DNA of 64,000 bases from Teredinibacter turnerae T7901 (GCF_000023025.1 NC_012997.1:480764-544763), one strand, 5' to 3'. Positions 1 to 9,204 are shown, counted from the first letter of the stretch. A program made the numbers and translations. Notes: generated from the letters alone by a model not told the origin.

Positions 1-2
1 TT

Positions 3-1142
3 ATCGATCGGCAAGCGCAAGGCTGGGTAGTGCGGCCGATTGAGCATGCGGGTATTCCAATTTGTTACGCTGCCCGCGACCCGCGTGACGGCACACTTTG
101 GGCATCGCAGGATAACGGTCATTGGGGCGCAAAGCTTTCGCGCTCCAAAGACAATGGGGCCAGTTGGGAAGATCTTTCCTCCTTAAAATACCCGGAGGGA
201 GCGCGCCACATTACACAACGGCCACCGCTGCCAGACGACAGCGAAACCGATTCGCAAGTAGAACTGGCTTATCAAGGCGCCAGCGTCTACAAAATCTGGA
301 ACATCACCTTTGGCACCGCCGAGCAGCCGAACCGTATTTATGCGGGCACTATTCCCGGCGGTCTGTTTGTGAGCGACGACGGGGGTGACACCTGGGCGCT
401 GAATCGTCCCTTGTGGAATCACGAGAGCCGCGGCGGTGATTTATTTGCTGGCGATGCCACCAGTCAGAACCACTGGATGGGAACGCCCGCCAGTATGGAT
501 TACGGTATTTTTGAACCGGGCATCCATTCTATTGTGGCCGACCCGAGCGACAGTGCACATCTATACGTCGCCGTTTCGACGGCGGGGGTGCTGGAATCGC
601 GCGACGGTGGTCAAACCTGGCAGGGGCGCAACAAAGGTATGGTGATGGATTATTTGCCCGATGGCGAAGCTGACTGGGGGCACGACCCCCATTTCGTGAC
701 AGCGTGTAAAGGCGCACCACAATATTTGTGGCAACAAAATCATTGCGGCGTGTTTTTCAGTGACGATGGCGCAGCCAGCTGGCGAAAAGTGAGTGATACC
801 GACAGTGGTGTCCACTTCGGGTTTCCCGTTGCAGTGGATGATACCGATGGTCGTACCGCCTGGGTGGTGCCCGCGCGCGCCGACTCTCATCGTATGGCTA
901 TCGACGGTGGCATCTATGTTGCGCGTACCACCGACGGCGGTGAAACCTGGCAAAGCCTGCGCACCGGGCTTCCACAGCAACATGCGCACGATATAGTGTT
1001 GCGACATGCGCTGGATGTGTCTGGCGATATGCTGTGTTTTGGCAGTACTACCGGCAACGTATATTTATCGGAAAATCGGGGGGATAGCTGGGAGTGCCTT
1101 GGTCACAATTTTCCGCCGGTTTACTCCGTGCGTTTTGGGTAA
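3..1142 (+). CDS. BNR/WD40-like repeat protein (exo-sialidase-like), 5' end outside window
   Basis: The reading frame is open to the left edge, so the true start lies upstream; GTG at 30 is only the first in-window start. The visible part of about 380 residues carries several Asp-box (BNR) repeats of the type S-x-D-x-G-x-x-W, for example SKDNGASW, SDDGGDTW, SRDGGQTW, SDDGAASW, TTDGGETW and SENRGDSW. These mark blades of a beta-propeller of the sialidase/sortilin kind. No catalytic Arg triad of a true sialidase can be identified, so enzymatic activity is not claimed. The stop codon is five bases before the start of a MoaD/ThiS-like gene, which suggests translational coupling. Propeller plus small beta-grasp protein is a pairing I have seen annotated in other bacteria, but its job is unknown. 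Confidence is high for the fold and low for function. Confidence 0.85.
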   Translation: MDRQAQGWVVRPIEHAGIPICYAARDPRDGTLWASQDNGHWGAKLSRSKDNGASWEDLSSLKYPEGARHITQRPPLPDDSETDSQVELAYQGASVYKIWNITFGTAEQPNRIYAGTIPGGLFVSDDGGDTWALNRPLWNHESRGGDLFAGDATSQNHWMGTPASMDYGIFEPGIHSIVADPSDSAHLYVAVSTAGVLESRDGGQTWQGRNKGMVMDYLPDGEADWGHDPHFVTACKGAPQYLWQQNHCGVFFSDDGAASWRKVSDTDSGVHFGFPVAVDDTDGRTAWVVPARADSHRMAIDGGIYVARTTDGGETWQSLRTGLPQQHAHDIVLRHALDVSGDMLCFGSTTGNVYLSENRGDSWECLGHNFPPVYSVRFG

Positions 1143-1147
1143 GCGCT

Positions 1148-1426
1148 GTGCCCAAGGTAACCATGACCAGCCATTTGTATCGCTTTTTCCCTGCGTTGGA
1201 AGGGCTGGAGATTAGGGTGAGCGCAGGCTCCGTGGCTGATGCTTTAGCAGAGTTGAATCAGCTAGCGCCGAATTTCAGTGATTATATCCTCGACGACACC
1301 GGTGCCTTGCGCCGGCATGTTAATCTTTGTATCAACAACGAGCTTATTGTCGACCGCAAAAAATTGAGCGATCAGCTTGGCGACGAGGACACACTCTATA
1401 TTTTTCAGGCGCTGACCGGTGGATAA
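1148..1426 (+). CDS. MoaD/ThiS family beta-grasp (ubiquitin-like) protein
   Basis: A protein of about 92 residues ending in Gly-Gly, the hallmark of sulfur-carrier and ubiquitin-like MoaD/ThiS proteins, whose C-terminal carboxylate is adenylated by a ThiF/MoeB-type E1. The GTG at 1148 is chosen because the resulting N-terminus (VPKVTMTSHLYRFFP) has the length expected for the first beta strand, and because it starts five bases after the upstream stop. ATG 1163 is the alternative. Leu/Val positions of the core (LYIFQALTGG at the end, VNLCINNE in the middle) fit the fold. No E1, MoaE or thiazole gene is nearby, so it is unlikely to belong to a local molybdopterin or thiamin operon. Its partner is probably the upstream propeller protein. 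Confidence 0.82.
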   Translation: MPKVTMTSHLYRFFPALEGLEIRVSAGSVADALAELNQLAPNFSDYILDDTGALRRHVNLCINNELIVDRKKLSDQLGDEDTLYIFQALTGG

Positions 1427-1813
1427 CGTTTGTCGGTATTTAGGTTAAGGTACTAGGTTCAGCTAGCGGTAACAGGCGTTAGTAGTAACAGGCCCTAGCG
1501 AAAAGATTATTTTGTACGCTGCTGCGTGCGGGAATTCTCGTCACTATGCGACAAAATTTGTCGCCTTCTTTTCATCTGCTTTTTGTTCTACGGAACCAGC
1601 GCACATTTTATTTTCATCCGAATTTTTATTTTTTTCTCCGACGGATGGTAAATGTAAAAACTCGTAAAAAATTCAAAAAAAATCGTGAGACACTCCTCAG
1701 TATTCTAAGCCACTAAAACGGCTGGTTCGTTTTTTGCCATTGTTTATTCCCAAAATGCAGGTGAACGGTTCAATCGCCAACCTCTACTGATTAAAAAAAT
1801 TTTGGGGAATCCT
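1427..1813. other. Intergenic region without a recognised gene
   Basis: 387 bases between the MoaD-like gene and the lipoprotein gene. It is AT-rich toward its right half (runs of T near 1615-1640 and A near 1670-1690). It probably holds the promoter of the 1814 gene, but I could not single out a convincing -35/-10 pair. No ORF with coding character is seen. Confidence 0.5.
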
Positions 1814-4800
1814 ATGGACAATTTTTTAATTCGCATGTCGACGCGCAAGCGTTCGCTGGTGCAGACATGCGTCGCTGTACCTTTATTAACGTTTTTATTG
1901 GCCAGCTGTGGCGGTGCAGGGAGCGACCTTGATTCGTCACCGAATACACCACCAGCAGTGGGCAACGGCAACAATAATGATGGAAATAATAACAACGGCG
2001 GCACGGTTGACGATAACATTGGAAACGACGAAGCGGACTCTTCGGGCGACGAAGCGGATTCTTCCGGTGATGAAACTGAAGCGCCTGTTGATGAAACATC
2101 AGAGCCCGACGAAAATGATAATGGTCAAAGCGCGGGTGGTGTCGATGAATTACCCGAGCCTGAATTTGAAGCGCCGCCAACGCGCGACGAAGTGTCTTTA
2201 CCCTCCAATGATGCGCCGGTAAATCCGGCACCAGGTAGCGAATTACGTCTGCCGGGCGATTATCAATTTAATGGTCCGGGCCAGATTATTAGTGGCGTTA
2301 CCGCAACATCCTCTGCTACCCGCAATAACAATGCGACTGCCGCAAAAGCGGTGGACGGCGATATGTCGACCCGCTGGGAAAGTGAGTGGGAAGACGATGC
2401 CTGGATTCAATTTGATTTCGGCGAGAAAACCGCCGTCGGTTCGATGAAATTAAGCTGGGAAAATGCCCACGCAGACCAGTATGCAATTACGATTTCCGAC
2501 GATGGCGAAAACTGGTATCAAATAAGGTACGTTAACAACTCCCCGGGTGGTACTGAACAGTTTTTTAACTTGAGCATGAATGCGCGCTATTTGCGTTTGA
2601 ACGGTGTTGAGCGTTCGAGCCAATACGGTTACTCCCTGTACGAAGCGGAATTTAAAACACCAGGTACCGACAACGCCATGCCGGTACTAAATACCTCCTA
2701 CGCCAGCCTGCCCATGAGCGGCGAAGGTCGCGAGCCGCTGCCCGCACCTGAAAATCCAATTGAAATGGTGCGCTTTACTTTAGCCGACGGCACTTTAGTT
2801 ACCCGCTTTGGTATGGTTGGTCGTTCACGACACGCGCGTGAGCGCGGAGAAGATTGGGGCGAAATCGGCTACGGTGAAAACGAAACCGTTGATGCGGCCG
2901 GTAACCCTGTTGATAAAGCACCAGGTGCGCACCTTAACTTTGTGGCGAATTATTTTAAAAATCGTACTTGGGGTGTAGAGCTGATCGATAACACCAATGT
3001 TGCTGGAGTGACCAAGCCTAAAATTATTGTTAACCAGTATTTCCAGCAGCGTCAGAAAGGCGGCGGGCACGCATTTGTACGCCGTTTCGACGATCCTAAT
3101 GTTACCGGCTTTGGCTGGATGAGCCCCGGCGATTTGCTGGACGATTCCACCTACCTCACTGATGGCGCCCCCTGCCCGGTAATGCCCAAACCACCGGAGG
3201 GCGCGCTGTTAAATCCTAATTCCGGTTACAACGGCGTAATTGGTGCAAACGACGGTTGTAGTGTGGTGTTTGATACCTACCCTGGCCACCGGGCGATTGC
3301 CGCCAACAGCGACGGCGTTATGGTACCCACCAATCAGCCTGTGCAAGCGCGCAAACTGGTAGCGGGCGACGTGATTGAATTTACCAGCTCGTTCTTCTCA
3401 ACCCGCGCCGCCATGGACGAAGTTGGCGATAGCGGTGCTTTCCGGTATTACACCAACGAATTGACCTACGTGATGGGAGAGGGTTTGCGCCCCTGGTACG
3501 GTGTACAGCCTCGTCTAATGAACGAGCCGTTGCCGATGGCAACGCTGCAAGGCGGGCTGGGCTCGGTGTCTTACGATTATGCTGACAACAGTGAATTTAT
3601 TTTTCAGCAGCCACACAACAATATCGGCATGCAGAATATGCAGCGCTTTGTTGAAGGCCGTCGTTGGATTCACACCAACCTGTGGACCGGTGAACACAAC
3701 GAAAACGGCAACGACCGCAACGACGATGGCATGGGCTTGCAGGGGCCGCACTTTAACCAGTCGTCCTGTTTTGGTTGCCACATCAATAACGGCCGCAGCT
3801 TTGCACCTACCGCAATAAATCAGCGCCTGGATACCATGGCCGTGCGCGTTGGTTCGGTAGCGGCTAATGGCCAATATTTGCCCCACCCGGTTTACGGTCA
3901 CGCGCTGCAAATGAATTCACGCTCGCCGGTTACAGGCAAAAGTGAAAACTGGGGCAATGGTGTTTGGGTTTCCGGTTTCGAAACTAAAAACGTTTCACTG
4001 GCCGATGGCACAGTCGTCGAGCTGCGCAAGCCGCAGGTGTCTTTTGAGGGGCCGACACCGGAGGTTTATTCCCTGCGTTCTGCACAGCCGATGATTGGTA
4101 TGGGCTTGCTCGAGGCAATTTCCGATGAAGAAATTTTGTCTCGCGCACGTAGAACACCGGATGAAGACGGCGTGATGGGGCGTGCGAACTACAATTACGA
4201 TCCAGAAACCGGCGATGTACGCCTTGGCCGCTACGGTTGGAAAGCATCGAAAGTGAGCCTGCGCCATCAGGTGGCGAATGCTGCATTATTGGATATGTCG
4301 GTGACCTCGCCCATGTACCCCAATCGCGATTGTTTGGCGGGGCCTGAGCGTTGTAATACGCAATCCGGTACTGATGCTGGTTTGAGTGAGGATGCACTGG
4401 AATTGATGACCAACTACCTGAACCTGCTCGCGGTACCTGCGCAGCGCAGTGTTGTCAGTGGTTTCCCCAATGGTGTTGCACCGCTGTCGTACCTGGATGT
4501 GAACCCTGCAAAAATTGCTGCGGGTGAAACTGTATTCGAGGAAATTCGTTGCAGTGCCTGCCATGTGAGCAGTATTAAAACCAGCAAGCGTTCGCAGTTC
4601 GACGAAGTACGCGAGCAGTTTATTAAGCCGTATACCGATATGCTGTTGCACGATATGGGCGATGATCTTGCAGATAACTTTGAAGAAGGTTTGGCCAAAG
4701 GCAGCATGTGGCGTACCTCCGCCTTATGGGGTATTGGTTACACCAAAGACGTTGCTGGCGATGTACCCGTAGGTTACCTCCACGACAGCCGCGCCCGTAC

Positions 4801-4915
4801 GCTGACAGAGGCGATTGTTTGGCACGGCGGTGAAGCGGAAACCAGTAAGCAGCGGTTTGTAAACCTGTCGCGGGAAGATCGCGAAGCGCTGTTGGCGTTC
4901 CTCGGCTCGCTCTAA
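1814..4915 (+). CDS. Lipoprotein with discoidin-like domain and di-heme oxidoreductase (DHOR-type cytochrome c)
   Basis: The protein has about 1033 residues. ATG 1814 is preceded by GGGGA at a suitable distance; a TTG at 1802 is in frame. The N-terminus is a lipoprotein signal with lipobox LASC near residue 32, followed by an Asn/Asp/Glu-rich linker to about residue 130. Residues about 155-285 resemble an F5/8 type C (discoidin) carbohydrate-binding domain (AVDGDMSTRWES, WIQFDFG, ARYLRLNG). The C-terminal half is a di-heme oxidoreductase: heme c sites CFGCH near residue 652 and CSACH near 913. The mature protein is expected to be membrane-anchored and exposed to the periplasm or outside. A role in electron transfer during oxidation of a bound polymer is inferred. 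The gene stands alone and ends at a strong terminator. Confidence 0.85.
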   Translation: MDNFLIRMSTRKRSLVQTCVAVPLLTFLLASCGGAGSDLDSSPNTPPAVGNGNNNDGNNNNGGTVDDNIGNDEADSSGDEADSSGDETEAPVDETSEPDENDNGQSAGGVDELPEPEFEAPPTRDEVSLPSNDAPVNPAPGSELRLPGDYQFNGPGQIISGVTATSSATRNNNATAAKAVDGDMSTRWESEWEDDAWIQFDFGEKTAVGSMKLSWENAHADQYAITISDDGENWYQIRYVNNSPGGTEQFFNLSMNARYLRLNGVERSSQYGYSLYEAEFKTPGTDNAMPVLNTSYASLPMSGEGREPLPAPENPIEMVRFTLADGTLVTRFGMVGRSRHARERGEDWGEIGYGENETVDAAGNPVDKAPGAHLNFVANYFKNRTWGVELIDNTNVAGVTKPKIIVNQYFQQRQKGGGHAFVRRFDDPNVTGFGWMSPGDLLDDSTYLTDGAPCPVMPKPPEGALLNPNSGYNGVIGANDGCSVVFDTYPGHRAIAANSDGVMVPTNQPVQARKLVAGDVIEFTSSFFSTRAAMDEVGDSGAFRYYTNELTYVMGEGLRPWYGVQPRLMNEPLPMATLQGGLGSVSYDYADNSEFIFQQPHNNIGMQNMQRFVEGRRWIHTNLWTGEHNENGNDRNDDGMGLQGPHFNQSSCFGCHINNGRSFAPTAINQRLDTMAVRVGSVAANGQYLPHPVYGHALQMNSRSPVTGKSENWGNGVWVSGFETKNVSLADGTVVELRKPQVSFEGPTPEVYSLRSAQPMIGMGLLEAISDEEILSRARRTPDEDGVMGRANYNYDPETGDVRLGRYGWKASKVSLRHQVANAALLDMSVTSPMYPNRDCLAGPERCNTQSGTDAGLSEDALELMTNYLNLLAVPAQRSVVSGFPNGVAPLSYLDVNPAKIAAGETVFEEIRCSACHVSSIKTSKRSQFDEVREQFIKPYTDMLLHDMGDDLADNFEEGLAKGSMWRTSALWGIGYTKDVAGDVPVGYLHDSRARTLTEAIVWHGGEAETSKQRFVNLSREDREALLAFLGSL

Positions 4916-4988
4916 GGAAGAGCTAGGGAATCCAATGCCTGAAAAATAAAAAGAAATTGGCCGATAAATAAATAGGCCGATCAGTAAC

Positions 4989-5018
4989 AAGGCCAGCGAG
5001 AAATCGCTGGCCTTTTTT
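4989..5018 (+). terminator. Rho-independent terminator of the di-heme lipoprotein gene
   Basis: Perfect 11-bp stem (AAGGCCAGCGA / TCGCTGGCCTT) with a GAAA tetraloop followed by a T run, located between the convergent genes ending at 4915 (+) and 5060 (-). Confidence 0.92.
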
Positions 5019-5059
5019 GTGATGACCACACAGCCCCCCTAATATTGGCGAACACTGTA

Positions 5060-6058
5060 TTAGAGGCGAACAATTTGCGCGAGATCTTCCATTGCGGCGG
5101 CGATAGTGGCATCGCGACTGGAAGAACCGCCGGCCAATATAGTTTCGCCAAACTCCCGCGTGAAAATCCGCAGGGCTTTATCTCTTGCATTCAATCTGGC
5201 GAGCGTGTCTGTGTTGTTTAGGTATTGAAGTTGGACTGCTGCATTAATACCGCTGGTGGTACGCGCTACGCTTCCGATCAGCCGCGGGGTTTTTCCCTCG
5301 GCGCAGGCCGTGGCAATATCCTCCGGGCTGACGCTCTCGATACCAGAAACTGACATATCCGCCAGTGTTAATTGGGTGCGGAATGCGGTATTGGCAATAA
5401 TGAGCAGTTTACATGCGGTATCTTTGCCGTTGAGATCGTTCGTCGGGTCTGGTTCTGTCATCCCCAGCGCCTGTGCCTCAGTTAATGCTTCGGTGAGCGA
5501 GCACCGCTGCGATTGCATCTTGTCGAGAATAAAACTGGTGGTTCCGGTAAGTACACCCTCGATTTTTTCGATAGTGGCGTTGGCAAATGCGCGCTCTAAT
5601 AAATCGATTGCCGGTAATCCGCTCGCAGTAGCGCAGCGGTATTTAATTGCAACACCTTGCTTACGCGCTTTCTCTAATAGCTGTGTGCCGTGCAGTAACA
5701 TCGCGCCTTTCGAAATAAAAATAACATGCAGGCCCCGCGCAATAGCTGCGTCGGCATAGCTCAGCCCGGGTTCGCCAGTGATATAGTCGGACGGCCCTGC
5801 CTCCACCAAAATATCCGCATCCACCTGCTGGACAAAATTGCGTCCAGCTAAATCCGGCGTGAAAGCGCTTTGCTCCGCTATTTTTTTCGGTGACAGGCCT
5901 GCTGTATCCAATAGGCCGCCGCGTGAGTTACATACCCCTGTTACGCGCAGCCGTACGCCGTGCTTTTGTTCAAATGCATCTGCCTGTTCATAAATTGCAT
6001 CCAATAGTGCCCTGCCTATGTTGCCAGCGCCTGCAATAGCGATTTTGATAGTTTTCAT
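5060..6058 (-). CDS. hom: Homoserine dehydrogenase, short form without ACT domain
   Basis: About 332 residues. It reduces aspartate-4-semialdehyde to homoserine in the threonine/methionine branch of aspartate metabolism. ATG 6058 puts the NAD(P)-binding motif IAGAGNIG at residues 6-13, as usual; an in-frame start at 6091 adds only eleven polar residues. The family signature GVLTGTTSFIL and the catalytic loop NDLNGKDTACK, with the conserved Asp and Lys, are present. The usual C-terminal ACT regulatory domain of proteobacterial Hom (about 430 aa) is absent, so threonine feedback of the standard type is not expected. The gene has no pathway neighbours here, so it may be a second, specialised copy. 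The assignment to the fold is firm; the physiological substrate is less so. Confidence 0.85.
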   Translation of the reverse strand: MKTIKIAIAGAGNIGRALLDAIYEQADAFEQKHGVRLRVTGVCNSRGGLLDTAGLSPKKIAEQSAFTPDLAGRNFVQQVDADILVEAGPSDYITGEPGLSYADAAIARGLHVIFISKGAMLLHGTQLLEKARKQGVAIKYRCATASGLPAIDLLERAFANATIEKIEGVLTGTTSFILDKMQSQRCSLTEALTEAQALGMTEPDPTNDLNGKDTACKLLIIANTAFRTQLTLADMSVSGIESVSPEDIATACAEGKTPRLIGSVARTTSGINAAVQLQYLNNTDTLARLNARDKALRIFTREFGETILAGGSSSRDATIAAAMEDLAQIVRL

Positions 6059-6224
6059 AACGTCATGTGGTTGATTTGAGTCGACTTGCATGTGTATTCA
6101 CAAGGTGAAGATGATGGTAAATTTTAGTTCGCTCTGTATTCACTGGGCATTCATTGAGTATTGATTAAAAGCACCTTGTCTGCAGCTTTGGTTGTTGCGC
6201 GACTGCAGTCGAACGGTGTGCTTT

Positions 6225-7763
6225 TTAACTGCGTATTCCCAAGCGTTTCATTAATCGTAATAAGTTGCTGCGATCAACCGCCAGGGAGCGTGCTGCTGCG
6301 GCAATGTTACCGCCCGTTTCGACTAGTGCCTGGGTGATAAGATTCCGCTGAAATTGCTGCATCTGCCTGGCGAGTGAGTCCTGGACTTGTACACCTGCGA
6401 TCGCTGCGTTGTTACTGAGTTCGCTGTTGCTGGTTGCGGTGCTGTCGTCCAGGCTCAAATCAATCGCGTCGATAACAACAATTGCACCTGGCAACGATTT
6501 ACGGCTCGCGCGAAGAGCGGCGCGGCTCAGCACGTGTTCCAGTTCGCGTACGTTGCCCGGCCAGCTGTGTTGCATCAGTGCAGTCCGCGCGGCTGCGGAG
6601 AGCACCAGTTTTTGAATTTTCAGGCGCTGCTGATCCCGTTCCAGAAAATATTCCGCGAGGTGCAACACATCCCGCTGGCGGTCACGCAGTGGCGGCACGG
6701 TAATAGGGAACACGCTCAAGCGGTGAAAAAGGTCTGCCCGAAATCGCCCCTGCTCAACCTCCGCCTCGAGATCGCGATTGGTGGCTGCGATAATGCGCAC
6801 GTTGACTTGCACCGGGTGATCGCTACCGATGCGTTGCACTTCGCCTTCCTGAATAGCGCGCAGCAATTTAGCCTGCAAATTCAGGGGTAATTCACCCACC
6901 TCATCTAAAAACAAGGTGCCGCCATCAGCCAGTTCAAAGCGACCGGCACGTTCGCCGTTGGCGCCACTGAAAGCGCCGCGCGTGTGGCCGAACAATTCGG
7001 CTTCGGCCAGATTCTCTGGCAGCGCAGCGCAATTGAGCTTTACCAGCGGTTGGTTGAAGCGGTCCGAGTTAAGGTGAAGGCGTCGTGCGATTAACTCTTT
7101 GCCGACGCCGGTTTCTCCGGCAATAAGTACGGCCAGTGGCGTTGGCGCAACCATATCAACGTCGGCCAATATTTTTTGCATACCGGCGCTGGTACCGGTT
7201 ATTTCCGACAGTGCCAATTCTTTATTGAGCTGCGCCGTAGCCGCGTGGCCGCGATTTACCTGCTGTTGTAACTGATGAATACGCTCTGCTGCGGTTACCA
7301 CTGCACGAGTCAAACTGATTGCCAAAGTTTGCCGCTGTGGGTCCACAGATTCGAATTGATCCGCCTGCACTGCATCTAACGTGATAACCCCCCAGGGCTT
7401 GTCGTCGATGTAAATCGACATACCCATGCAATCGTGAATATGAACATGTTCACTTGTTGCAAGCAGCAGGCCGTCGTAAGGGTCTGGCAGTTCTGAATCG
7501 GCAGGAAACCGCACCAGTTGCTCGCTGTAGAGAATCGATTTGAGTCGAGGGTGGTGTTCGATGGTGAATCGGCGGCCGCGAACTTCCTCGCGCAGGCCGA
7601 GAAACGCGACTGGCTGCAGGCTGTCGTTCACCAGTCGCAACAATCCAATAGCGTCGCACGGGATCGTCTGACGAATGGCGTGAAGCAATCGGCGATAGCG
7701 CGCTTCCGCAGGCAGGTCGCGGCTAAGATCTTCTATAACGCTTAAATAGTGTTCCAGAGGCAT
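6225..7763 (-). CDS. norR: NorR-type sigma-54-dependent NO-responsive activator
   Basis: 512 residues in the order GAF, AAA+, Fis-type helix-turn-helix. The GAF domain carries H110, C112 and D130 at positions matching the non-heme iron ligands known for E. coli NorR, so NO sensing is expected. The AAA+ domain has Walker A GETGVGKE (216-223), the sigma-54 contact loop as GAFSGA (263-268, a Ser variant of GAFTGA) and Walker B TLFLDE near 283-288. The C-terminus (GGNIAAAARSLAVDRSNLLRLM) is the DNA-binding helix-turn-helix. It lies divergent from hmp, and two GT-N7-AC inverted repeats sit between the genes, one abutting its own start codon. This matches the FhpR/fhp arrangement known in Pseudomonas. 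Autoregulation is plausible from that overlap. Confidence 0.92.
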   Translation of the reverse strand: MPLEHYLSVIEDLSRDLPAEARYRRLLHAIRQTIPCDAIGLLRLVNDSLQPVAFLGLREEVRGRRFTIEHHPRLKSILYSEQLVRFPADSELPDPYDGLLLATSEHVHIHDCMGMSIYIDDKPWGVITLDAVQADQFESVDPQRQTLAISLTRAVVTAAERIHQLQQQVNRGHAATAQLNKELALSEITGTSAGMQKILADVDMVAPTPLAVLIAGETGVGKELIARRLHLNSDRFNQPLVKLNCAALPENLAEAELFGHTRGAFSGANGERAGRFELADGGTLFLDEVGELPLNLQAKLLRAIQEGEVQRIGSDHPVQVNVRIIAATNRDLEAEVEQGRFRADLFHRLSVFPITVPPLRDRQRDVLHLAEYFLERDQQRLKIQKLVLSAAARTALMQHSWPGNVRELEHVLSRAALRASRKSLPGAIVVIDAIDLSLDDSTATSNSELSNNAAIAGVQVQDSLARQMQQFQRNLITQALVETGGNIAAAARSLAVDRSNLLRLMKRLGIRS

Positions 7764-7780
7764 GTGGTCAAAACTACCAC
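7764..7780. promoter_or_regulatory. Candidate NorR site 1
   Basis: Perfect inverted repeat GTGGT-N7-ACCAC. The core fits the GT-N7-AC pattern described for NorR. It begins immediately upstream of the norR start codon, so binding could also affect norR expression. Confidence 0.6.
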
Positions 7781-7812
7781 GTATGCAGTCTGAATAACAG
7801 CGCGACTTGCTG

Positions 7813-7825
7813 TGTCATAAAGACA
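7813..7825. promoter_or_regulatory. Candidate NorR site 2
   Basis: Inverted repeat TGTC-ATAAA-GACA, which contains GT-N7-AC. Its centre is 47 bp from that of site 1 and it lies upstream of the possible sigma-54 promoter at 7867, the usual geometry for an enhancer site. Confidence 0.65.
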
Positions 7826-7866
7826 TCAACAGGTAATAAAACAAATAAAAACAACAGGTTAGTGTT

Positions 7867-7882
7867 TGGTATGTGAATTGAT
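7867..7882 (+). promoter_or_regulatory. Possible sigma-54 promoter of hmp
   Basis: TGGTATG-N4-TTGAT resembles the -24/-12 consensus TGGCACG-N4-TTGCA with correct GG-N10 spacing. The -12 dinucleotide is GA instead of GC, which weakens the call. It implies a leader of about 125 bases before the hmp start. Confidence 0.4.
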
Positions 7883-8016
7883 TAGCACCCCGGGTGTATA
7901 CGCTGAACGCGATAGGCGAATGGTGCTTTCATCGTTGCCTCCACCGGCGCCTCCAGACCCTCGCATGCCGCTATTCGGCGTAGTACCAACCCCCAAATAA
8001 CCCAAGGTGTGAACCC

Positions 8017-9204
8017 ATGTTAACTCCATCTCAAATGGCTATTGTAAAAGCTACAGCGCCCTTAGTTGGCGAGAAGGCTGGTGATATAACCGCCCATTTT
8101 TATCCGATGATGTTTGCGCGATACCCGCAGGTGATACAGCTTTTTAACCAAACCCACCAACGTAAGGGCAGTCAGCCACAGGCACTTGCGAAAGCACTGG
8201 TTGCCTATGCCACCCATATCGATCAGCTAGCGGCACTTGGCGATGCGGTTGCGATGATTGCCAACAAACATTGCTCGTTAAATATTCAACCGGAACACTA
8301 CCCGATTGTAGGTGAGTGTTTGCTGGAATCAATCGCCGCGGTATTGGGGGAGAGCGTAACCGCTGAGGTTGCCGATGCCTGGTCGGCGGCCTATAAACAG
8401 CTTGCCGATATTTTAATGTCGGCAGAGGAGCATCTTTACCAAAACAACAGTTTGCGCCAGGGCGGCTGGCGTGGCGAGCGGGCTTTTCGTATAGCGCGTA
8501 TAGATACGGAAAGTGCGGTGATAAAATCGTTTTACCTGGTACCGGCTGCAGGTGAGCAGGTAATTGATTTTTCGGCTGGGCAGTACATTGGTCTGGTAAT
8601 AACCGTAAACGGTGAAAGTGTGCGGCGCAATTACAGTTTGTCCGAAGCGCCGGGCAAGGTCGGCTTGCGAATCTCGGTAAAGCGCGAGGAGGGCGGCCTG
8701 GTATCCGACTACCTGCATCAGCAGGCAAAAGTAGGTGATACCCTGATGCTCACCCCGCCTGCGGGTACCTTTACCCTGGGCCATAGCGCGGTGTCGCAAG
8801 AGAGACCGTTGCTGTTTGTGACCGGTGGTGTGGGCATTACTCCTGCGATAAGCATGCTCAACGATTGCGTGCATAACGGCCGCCCCATTACCTTTATTCA
8901 CGCGGCTGTTAACAGCGACCATCATGCGTTTGATGTGCACCTTAAAGCGTTAGCGAAAACCCATAGAAACCTGAATTACTACGTGATTTATGAAAAACCG
9001 CTGGAGGAGGATACGCCGGACGCGATGGGCTTTATCGACCGGGAAATACTCAGCCGATTTGTGCCAGCGAGTGGTGACGTCGACCTGTATTTTCTCGGGC
9101 CAAAGCCATTTATGCGCTGTGTTAAAGGCCTGGCTGCAGAACTCGGCATTCCGCATGAGCAGTGCTTTTTCGAGTTTTTTGGGCCGGTGGAGGAGTTGGC
9201 CTAG
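8017..9204 (+). CDS. hmp: Flavohemoglobin, nitric oxide dioxygenase
   Basis: 395 residues, the family's usual length. It converts NO, O2 and NAD(P)H to nitrate in the cytoplasm. Residues 1-140 are a globin with Tyr29, Gln53 and the proximal heme ligand His85 at the same numbers as in E. coli Hmp. Residues about 150-255 are the FAD domain (RRNYSLSEAPG). Residues about 265-395 are the NAD(P)-binding domain (FVTGGVGITPAISML, and the C-terminal CFFEFFGP). It is transcribed away from norR, with the putative NorR sites between, so induction by NO is expected. A flavin reductase-like gene follows after 279 bp. Confidence 0.95.
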   Translation: MLTPSQMAIVKATAPLVGEKAGDITAHFYPMMFARYPQVIQLFNQTHQRKGSQPQALAKALVAYATHIDQLAALGDAVAMIANKHCSLNIQPEHYPIVGECLLESIAAVLGESVTAEVADAWSAAYKQLADILMSAEEHLYQNNSLRQGGWRGERAFRIARIDTESAVIKSFYLVPAAGEQVIDFSAGQYIGLVITVNGESVRRNYSLSEAPGKVGLRISVKREEGGLVSDYLHQQAKVGDTLMLTPPAGTFTLGHSAVSQERPLLFVTGGVGITPAISMLNDCVHNGRPITFIHAAVNSDHHAFDVHLKALAKTHRNLNYYVIYEKPLEEDTPDAMGFIDREILSRFVPASGDVDLYFLGPKPFMRCVKGLAAELGIPHEQCFFEFFGPVEELA

